Assembly (NCBI GenBank): GCA_947471745.1
Contig: CANJKZ010000063.1
Span: 847,001-911,000, forward strand
Origin: Closterium sp. Naga37s-1
Lineage: Eukaryota > Streptophyta > Zygnematophyceae > Desmidiales > Closteriaceae
Direction of reading: 5' to 3'
DNA: 64,000 nucleotides
Shown: positions 57,576-64,000 of the stretch, one piece after another
Position numbering within the stretch: the first letter of the stretch is position 1
Layout of the letters: each line of letters opens with the position of its first letter
Program-made: the position numbers and the translations under genes
The notes under the pieces: model-generated
The model's database searches: none
Seen by the model: the letters and a program-made list of their open reading frames with translations, nothing else
Told to the model about the DNA's origin: nothing

Positions 57576-57755
57576 TGTCCGCGGTAATTATCGGAGCGGA
57601 AGACAGTGCAGCTGAATTTAGCGTCCATCACGTGTTTGAATTGAAGTAGTGTTTTGAGACGTCTCAGAAGACAGTGCAGCTGCACTTGGCATCCATCACA
57701 AGCGTGTCTGTCAGCTGTATGCTCGCCTGCAGCACCATCGTCACATACTGGCGGG
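57576..57755 (-). repeat. Two echoes of gene D exon 3 separated by a palindrome
   Basis: Positions 57576-57640 (GGAGCGGAAGACAGTGCAGC...GCGTCCATCACGTG) and 57665-57755 (GAAGACAGTGCAGCTGCACT...CTCGCCTGCAGCACCATCGT) are partial copies of 57375-57465. Between them, GTTTTGAGAC|GTCTCAGAAG at 57651-57670 pairs at 8 of 10 positions and is the fourth palindrome of this type, with an ACGT centre. Confidence 0.88.
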
Positions 57756-58360
57756 GACAGGAAAAGGGGAACCAGAGGGGAGCGGTTCAAGAAGGTTCCG
57801 TGCTGTATGCTTGCCCTAGTCATCCCGTGCTGGTGGATGCGAAGATATGGAAGACGAGAGAAAGACGCAGAAATGCGCGGCGGAGGAAAGGCGCTGAGAG
57901 GCGTCGACGAAATTCGACCTAAAGGATTTGGAAGGGGGAAGCGAGGAGAAGGGTGCGAATGGGGTGAAGAGGTGTTCGTGCCGGTGGAGCGAGGAGGCTC
58001 GCGAGCGGCTCACCTGTTTGTGGGGTCACCGGGGAGGCTCACCTGATTGGCGGGGTAGTTCTTTCGAAGGTAGAGGTGGGACTCGCGCGTCACGTTGATT
58101 GTCACTTGGGGGAGGAGGCACGGCGCTGCGCGGAGCGGGAAAAGCGGCGGCACGTGCGGCGGGGAACACGTAGCAGCGAGGAGAAGAAGGATGCTTTTAC
58201 TCGGAAATAGGAGAATGCAATGGGGAAGGTTGCGAATCTGTGAACACTCGTGGCAACGAGCGTACGACGCCGATTTCGGCGAGGGTGCGTGGAGACGCGT
58301 ACCTGATTGCCACAGAGGGACGAGAGAGAGAAGCGCCACGAGGACGGCCAGCGCCGCCAT

Positions 58361-60182
58361 TGCCCGTGCAAATAGGGCCTGCGATGTGGCGTGCGTAAGT
58401 ATCGCGATGAAACATAACGTTCCGTCGGAACTAACAGAAAGAATCGTTAACAGTACATCGCGATTGCTCTTTTTTTCGCGAAGAGAGGTGATTATCACCC
58501 TCTAACCCTAGCCATGCGATAAATGTAACGCACCGTCTCACGGGATTTCTGCATTTCGAAAGGTCAGATTCGACACTGAATGGTAGAATGTGGGAGGGGA
58601 AGATGTTTAGGGGATGTGTTTGTGCCAAGAAATCTTGTTGGTTGATGACGAGTTGAATGCAGATGGAACGAGAGAGGGGCGTGGACTGGCTTGATTGGAG
58701 TGTGTTCAATATCGGCGGTGTTCGCCAGCACCTTTGAGATTGGAAGAAAATGGAAGGCATCGGACTGGCAACTGCATCAGGAAGCGGGGCCGGAACCCTC
58801 CGAAAAGGTTTGGGCGAAATGCCACCCGCGAACTTTCCAGCCCCGACATGGGAAACTTCAGAACCGCATATGGAACCCCACACCCCACCTTCCCCCCAAA
58901 GGGTTTACATCGCCAACCCACGGCAGTCCACGTGAAATGGTGGACTGCCACGGGATGGCATGAGACGGGACGTTTGCCTGGGGAGGAAGTCACATCCCCA
59001 TTTCCGAATGCCATGTTTCCATCCGAAAACTGAGAAAAATGAGGGCGTTCGCCAGGCACCAAAGATTGCTTTAGGGTCGGACGACATCCTAGCTTCGGCA
59101 CGAATTTTACGGGCTGACCAGGCTGACGGAGCTTAACGAACCCTAACTGACGGGATCAGGAAGGCGTGACTGACCTTCCTGATCCCGTCGTTTTCGTTTT
59201 CAAAAGTGCTGGCGAACACCGCCGTCAAGCCGGACGTGCTTTGTGTTTATTCATTCTGTGGCGGCCCAGGTGGCGGGCAAGTGAGGGGGTTTAGCCCGGT
59301 TGCCCTGCGTCAGGTGACTCTGAAACAGCGCGGCGCTCTCTCAGGGGACGGTGTTTGTCGGCGAGGTCGGCGAAGACTTTCGCATCCGTCAGCTTAGGTA
59401 ACATTCTGGTGAAGGTACGGGATATTATCACTCACACTAACGTTCGCGAATCTCGTTCAATCTTCATGGTTACAATGCTGTAATTGGCGGCTGGCAGGTT
59501 GATCCGTCACTTGGGCAAGACACACCCTACAGTACCACCCTTCGCAGAGAACTTGGCTGGCGGGTTCGCTGTTTTGCTGAGATGTGGTGTGGTACTCTCG
59601 TTTGCACTTTTCACGAACTAATTTGTTGCTACAATGTGTACACTTCCAGAAATCGTCAACATAACCTTAGACATCCCTGCATTCCTTCATACTACCATAG
59701 CCGCTTTATAAATGTCCACTATTTCAACTCCAGCCACTGCCTCACCTTTCCCAGCACAACTTCCACTATTTTCGCGCTACTCCCGAGTGCCAGAATCATC
59801 ACTCACGTTTGCGCTGAGAGTGGATAGCATTCGCCTATGAAATTGTCTTGCTTTTTCATCATGTGTGTGTCATGCTCATGGTGGGTGGGTTACTCAGAGC
59901 AGGAGTTTGATTTGAGTGACCCGCGAAAGTGGCAAAGCTAAAAGCCTCCTGATTGATGCACTCTGACATTACAAATGAGTAATCTACATCACGTGCACGA
60001 GTCGCACCACGTGCATTCTCAAACTCAAGATGACACCTGACCATCGCCCCTATCTGAAACCCCGTCTCATATGCTTATTTTTCCCTAGACGACATGGCAA
60101 GTCATCGCGCCAGCAAGCAAAATCATCTCGAAAAATGAGCCGTCGAGAGCGTGTCACCGCTCCAACCTACCGCACATCCGTC
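58361..60182. other. Upstream region of gene D with a MITE-like insertion
   Basis: The block conserved with B and C lies at 59225-59400 and 59610-59900 (GCGTCAGGTGACTCTGAAAC, AAGACTTTCGCATCCGTCAG, GTGGGTGGGTTACTCA). It is interrupted relative to C by the element at 58713-59224. No gene is supported. Confidence 0.6.
58713..59224. mobile_element. MITE-like element with 25-bp terminal inverted repeats
   Basis: CGGCGGTGTTCGCCAGCACC plus TTTGA at 58713-58737 matches the reverse complement of 59200-59224 at 24 of 25 positions. The 512 bp between have no coding capacity and are missing at the matching point upstream of gene C (near 53015-53030). Inside are a perfect 16-bp stem with a 9-nt loop (59149-59189) and a 10-bp stem (GGCAGTCCAC / GTGGACTGCC) near 58920-58950. 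No clear target duplication is visible. Superfamily unknown. Confidence 0.65.
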
Positions 60183-61143
60183 TCACGGGAAATTGACCGC
60201 CGTGCGATAAATCTTATTGCTAACCCAATTCGCGGGGACAGCGTCCCACGCTTCGAGCGGGAGAGGGCCTTGGGCGGGCCAGAGGCGGAAGGAGAGCGAC
60301 ATGCCGACCACGGGCAGGCCGGGCAGGTCCCACACGGCGCCGTAGCTCTTGCGCATCGTCATCCACGGGCCGCGCGCGATCGAGATGTCGACGCGCTTCA
60401 CGGCGCCAGATCCGGCCACGTTGAGAGGCATGGCTGCAGGTGAAGAGGGAGAAGGCACGGTAACGATAATGCCGGAGTTATGCTCATGGGTTTTGATGAG
60501 AGACGAACGCAATGGATGGTGATTCACTCGGGATGCAATGGGTATGTAGAAGGAAAAGCAATCATGCCTTCGGGAAATCGCATTGCTGAGTGTGACACAC
60601 TCCCCACAAGGGCCACAAAAAGGTGACGCGACATCCGATACAAGCACACCATACGCCCTCACCTGTGACGTAGTACTCCTTCCCGGTGATGTTGAACGCG
60701 ACGCCACCGACGCGCCGGCACTTGACGCGCTGAATCTCCACGGGAACCACCCCAGCCGAGGGATCCTTCGACATCTGATTCCACACAGGATTGGGCAGCG
60801 TGATGCTCCGCTTATTTCTCGCGCAGTACCCGCCGGGCGCATTCGGCGGGCAGATATTCGTGACAGTAACGGGCACTGTCATGATCCCCGGTTTGCACGA
60901 CGGGTGGCCGGTGCACCGCATCTGGAAACACGCGCCGCAGTTGCTGCCGTTAGCGTAGCCTACAGTGGACATCGAGGCGGTGTTGTGGTGCAACATGGGG
61001 TACCCGCACGCGCCGTTGGGGCGGTTCTGCAGTGCGTAGTAGGACGCGACGAAGCCTTTGATCCATTGCGCGGAGATCGCGGCGGTGAAGGAGGAGAGGC
61101 AGAGCGCGAGAAGCAACACGCGGGGGGCTATGTGGGGACGCAT
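60183..61143 (-). CDS. Expansin (243 aa)
   Basis: Two exons in transcript order: 61143-60663 and 60433-60183, joined by a phase-1 GT-AG intron. Signal peptide residues 1-25 (MRPHIAPRVLLLALCLSSFT...). The double-psi barrel domain starts at WIKGFVASYYALQNRPNGAC and carries GYPMLHH, NGSNCGACFQMRC (GACF at 70-73), VTVTNICPPN and VPVEIQRVKCRRVGG. The C-terminal CBM63-like part includes WMTMRKSYGAVWDL, GMSLSFRLWPAQG and IYRTAVNFP. The HFD motif of plant alpha-expansins is replaced by SITLPNPVW, so the conserved Asp is Thr115. Expansins loosen cell walls without hydrolysis. The missing Asp suggests altered activity or a divergent algal class. Confidence 0.9.
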
Positions 61144-61560
61144 GGTTGCAGACTGTTCTGTTCAATAGAACCCTTCAGAAATGTTCTAAACAATCTGAAC
61201 TGAAAACCTGAGCCAGAGCAACCTGACGACTAGTGATTGGGGTTCAGAAACAAATACGGAAACCACCAGAACGCGGGCTGTATTACCTTGAATTTGTGCG
61301 CCGAGATACTATCGAGGTTGACTAGGGGGATGGGAAGAGAGATGATAAGAGGTGGATTCGAGCGACGATGTGGATGCGTGGAGAGAAGAGAGGTGAGAGG
61401 GGAGGAGGGTAGGCGGGGAGGGGAGTCGAGGCGAGGCCATAGTGCACGGAAACCCACAGTGGAGCGGTCATGCGCAATTCCCGATTGAGTCACGGATCGC
61501 CATGTTTGCGCGTGACACTTCCCGAAGCGCTGAAGATTTTGAATGCGATGCGCGCCTCTA
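61144..61560. other. Intergenic region upstream of the expansin
   Basis: Likely holds the expansin promoter and 5' UTR. No gene is seen. The boundary with the Gypsy LTR is uncertain. Confidence 0.4.
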
Positions 61561-61569
61561 TGGTCTGCC

Positions 61570-61915
61570 TGTGACAGAAACCACTGACCCTCTATATTGT
61601 CGTAAGCGATTTCATTCAAAAAATGACAGGAAATATGTTATGAGTTGTAAAAGAGAGTGCGCATGTAAACGAATAACGAGACTGTGATTGACTGATCTGA
61701 GAATACAATGAAGGCATAGACTAATGTAGGGGCTAGCCTAGCTAGGAGGGAACCTCGGACGAGCGAGGTTGGGTGCAGGTTTGGCGATTGGGAAATGCCG
61801 AAGGCGACGCGAGGAGCCTCGGCAGCGTTGAAATCGGCCGAACGTGCGAAGTCCGAAAATCGGGCTGTACGCGAAGCAGTCAACCCCGATAAGGAATTCG
61901 GGAAAATTCCTTACA
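61570..61915 (-). repeat. Probable 3' LTR of the Gypsy element (outer end uncertain)
   Basis: On the minus strand it begins TGTAAGGAATTTTCCCG at 61915, directly after the poly-G tract. The far end cannot be fixed because the partner LTR is outside the window. Confidence 0.6.
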
Positions 61916-64000
61916 CTACCCCCCCCCCCCCCCCCCCCCCCCCCCCTTAAGAAAGGCGGCCAATGTCCGAAACACGCCTGCGCGCCAAGTAATCACCAAT
62001 AAGTGACGAGGCGTCCAACGAGGCGGAGTGCACCCACGTGTCGTCTTCACTGGTGCGATCAGTCCAACGGACTAGGAAATCCACGTGGCGACCAGCTGCG
62101 TCAAGGCGAACCCGATGTGCCAAAATCTTTGACGGGTCAAGACTCGGCTCCGGGACAGGTCGTGCAGTTGGGGCGGCTTGTTGCCTCGCGATGTCGGTTG
62201 TGGCTGGCACGAATTTGCGAAGCAGGCTGACGTGGAAGGCGTCATGAATGCGCCAGTCGTCGGGTAGCAGCAGCTTCGCGGTGACAGGTGTCACCATCTT
62301 GATAATCTTGAATGGCCCACAAAATCGTGGCCGTAGTTTCGACGGGCCGGGCAGGTGCAGGTTCTTCGTGTCAAGTAGCACTAGTTGCCCAGTGGTCAAG
62401 ACGAGTTCCCGGCGTAGAAGGTCGGTGTATTTTCGGGAAGTGATATTCGCCTTGCGAATTGCGTCTGCGGCTTTTTCACGGACTTCCTGAAGCTCCGTCA
62501 CAAAAGTTTGTGACCTCGGGACCGGGTTGTCGAGAGTAGTTGCCGTAGGCACCGTCGGGTCCATCCCGTAATTCAGGAAGAATGGGGAGTGATTAGTCGT
62601 ACTGGACGGGGCGTTGTTGAAGGCGAACTCCAACATGGCGAGTGATTCTTCCCAGCGGGCAGGGTCGGGGCAGTTTGTCCTGATCAGCTGCTCCATGGTC
62701 TGATTGGTCCGCTCGGTCTGGCCGTCCGTCTGTGGATGATATGCCGATGAGAACTGTAGTTTTGTGCCGTACTGCGCCCACGTCTCCTTCCAGAATTTCG
62801 ATATAAACTTCGGGTCGCGGTCGCTGATGATCGCTGAAGGGATGCCGTGCAGTCGCACGACCGTTGAGATGAAGAGGCGCGCAGTTCCTTCGGCTGTGAT
62901 TGTTATTCGGCATGGGGCAAAGTGCGCCATCTTCGTGAAGCGATCGACGACGACGAGTACAGCGTCGTTGCCGGACGGCCCAGCTGGCATCCCCGTGACA
63001 AAATCAATTGTCACTTGCTGCCACGGTCGTTCGGGTGGCTCGACGGGTTGCAGCAGCCCAGCTGGTCGTTGACGTGTCGATTTCATGGCTTGGCACACCC
63101 TGCATGAGGACACATATCGCTGCACGTCGTTAGAGGAATCAAGCCAGTAATATTGACGGTGCAGTAATTTCTGGGTTTTGTCAACCCCGAAGTGTCCAGA
63201 GAAGTTCGAATCGTGGACCTCCTGGATAAGGAGTTCACGAAGCAGCCTGTAAGCGGGAACCCAAATCCGGTCGGTTCCGGCCTTTAGGTAATAATCCCCT
63301 TTCTGCGTCGTGGCCTGCTGATGATTTCCAGTCGCTAAGAATGGGTCCGTAGTGTAGCCGTGGGTGAATAGTCCGGTAAGTAATGGGTTCGAGTGGGTGA
63401 TGAGTACTGCAGCGGATTGTACTGTCGGTCGGGTCCGGGCGTCGGCGATGTTATTCGCCCCCTTTTTGTACGTGATGCGGTAGGTGAAGTGGCTCTCCAT
63501 GTAGTCCAGCCACCGAATTTGTCGCGGGTTGAGGTTGGGCTGGGCTCGCAGGTACTGTAGGGACTTGTGGTCCGTGCGAACAGTGACGTCGGCGCCCACC
63601 AGGTAGCAGCGCCACAGTTTGAACGCGTGTATTATGGCGAGCATCTCCTTGTCGTGGATCGGGTAGTTGCGTTCGGCTGCCTGCAGCTTGCGTGATTCGT
63701 AGGCTATCGGCTGCAGCCCGTTCCCGAAACCTTGGAGTAGCACAACTCCGATGGCGAAATCAGAGGCGTCGGTAACGACTTCGAACGGCTTCGATGGGTC
63801 GGCGATGAGCAGCAAAGGAGGGGAAACTAGAAAATTATTGAGTTCCTGGAAAGCCGCTTCTGCCTCCTCCCCCCACACAAAATTTCTGTCCTTGTGCAGT
63901 AGGTCAGTCAGCGGGCCGGTTATCCCCGCCATATTCGGGATAAACCGCCTGACGTAATTCACGAACCCCAGAAAACTCTGCAGTTCCGTGACGTTCGTCG
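61570..64000 (-). mobile_element. Ty3/Gypsy chromovirus, 3' half, continues beyond the window
   Basis: The pol frame is open from the window end (64000) to 61947. In order: the end of reverse transcriptase (FLGFVNYVRRFIPNMAGIT); RNase H (VVTDASDFAIGVVLLQ, HDKEMLAIIHAFKLWR, VRTDHKSLQYL); an H2C2-type integrase N-terminus (SNFSGHFGVDKTQKLLHRQY, SCRVCQAMK); an integrase core (TIDFVTGMPAG, VDRFTKMAHF, SDRDPKFIS, YHPQTDGQTERTNQTME); and a C-terminal chromodomain (KILAHRVRLDAAGRHVDFLV then RWTDRTSEDDTWV). A poly-G polypurine tract (C run at about 61919-61946 on the plus strand) precedes the LTR. The visible part looks whole and therefore probably young. Confidence 0.93.

Larger units (their letters stand above)
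53980..58360 (-). pseudogene. Secreted beta-helix paralogue, gene D, frameshifted
   Basis: Exons by comparison with C: 58360-58303, 58125-58043, 57465-57338, 56888-56702, 56510-56311, 55880-55537, 55231-55075 and 54636-53980. Signal peptide is MAALAVLVALLSLVPLWQS. Exons 1-5, 7 and 8 have the family lengths and frames (58, 83, 128, 187, 200, 157, 657 nt). Exon 6 is 344 nt rather than 351. A 7-nt loss near 55570-55580 replaces GLVCVETADGLKL by GLCKLQMG and a stop. An echo of the same exon end (55390-55482) still encodes VIVDGHVCEKTADGL with a good donor, so alternative use cannot be excluded. More echoes surround D than any other gene here. Confidence 0.78.

Noticed and set aside
60583-61203. 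A 206-codon plus-strand frame over the expansin exon
   Set aside because: It is the antisense of a clearly recognisable expansin.

Overview
The window looks like nuclear DNA of a streptophyte (charophyte-grade) green alga, possibly a zygnematophyte such as Closterium. That placement is an inference from gene content: a plant-type TBL/PMR5 wall-polysaccharide acetyltransferase, an expansin, a Root_cap-domain secreted protein, a VOC/glyoxalase protein with a plastid-type N-terminus, GT-AG introns with pyrimidine-rich acceptors, and abundant Copia elements plus a chromodomain Gypsy element. No rRNA, tRNA, CRISPR array or bacterial operon was recognised.

Layout. 1-1.5 kb: 3' part of a secreted EGF-like/CAP (PR-1) gene (+). 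2.3-7.0 kb: a gene-free minisatellite block, pyrimidine-rich and then purine-rich on the same strand. 7.6-9.0 kb: intronless Root_cap-domain secreted protein (-). 10-18.3 kb: an old Copia element whose 3' LTR is split by a very young 1.6-kb non-autonomous LTR element. 19.1-20.2 kb: a 1-kb solo LTR. 21.9-31.55 kb: a decayed pogo/CENP-B-type DNA transposase gene split by a young Copia element (22.2-29.6 kb) and two solo LTRs. 31.75-33.4 kb: four-exon VOC/glyoxalase gene (+). 34.75-38.06 kb: seven-exon TBL gene (+). 38.5-58.4 kb: four consecutive minus-strand genes for one family of secreted right-handed parallel beta-helix proteins, here called A to D. 58.7-59.2 kb: a MITE-like inverted-repeat element. 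60.2-61.1 kb: two-exon expansin (-). 61.6-64 kb: 3' half of a chromodomain Ty3/Gypsy element (-), running off the window.

The host genes share a cell-surface theme: CAP, Root_cap, TBL, beta-helix proteins and expansin are all secreted or Golgi proteins expected to act on the wall or extracellular matrix. Nothing shows that they are co-regulated.

The most unusual signal is in the TBL gene and the beta-helix cluster. Many exons are accompanied by a truncated echo, meaning a partial copy of that exon with its own splice site lying in the neighbouring intron. At four echo boundaries there is a short palindrome of the form CTTTTGAG-NCGN-CTCAAAAG. Its centre differs between copies (TCGA, GCGC, ACGT) but stays self-complementary. 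Among the cluster genes, A (657 aa) and C (608 aa) read through cleanly. B and D carry lesions that suggest decay or altered splicing.
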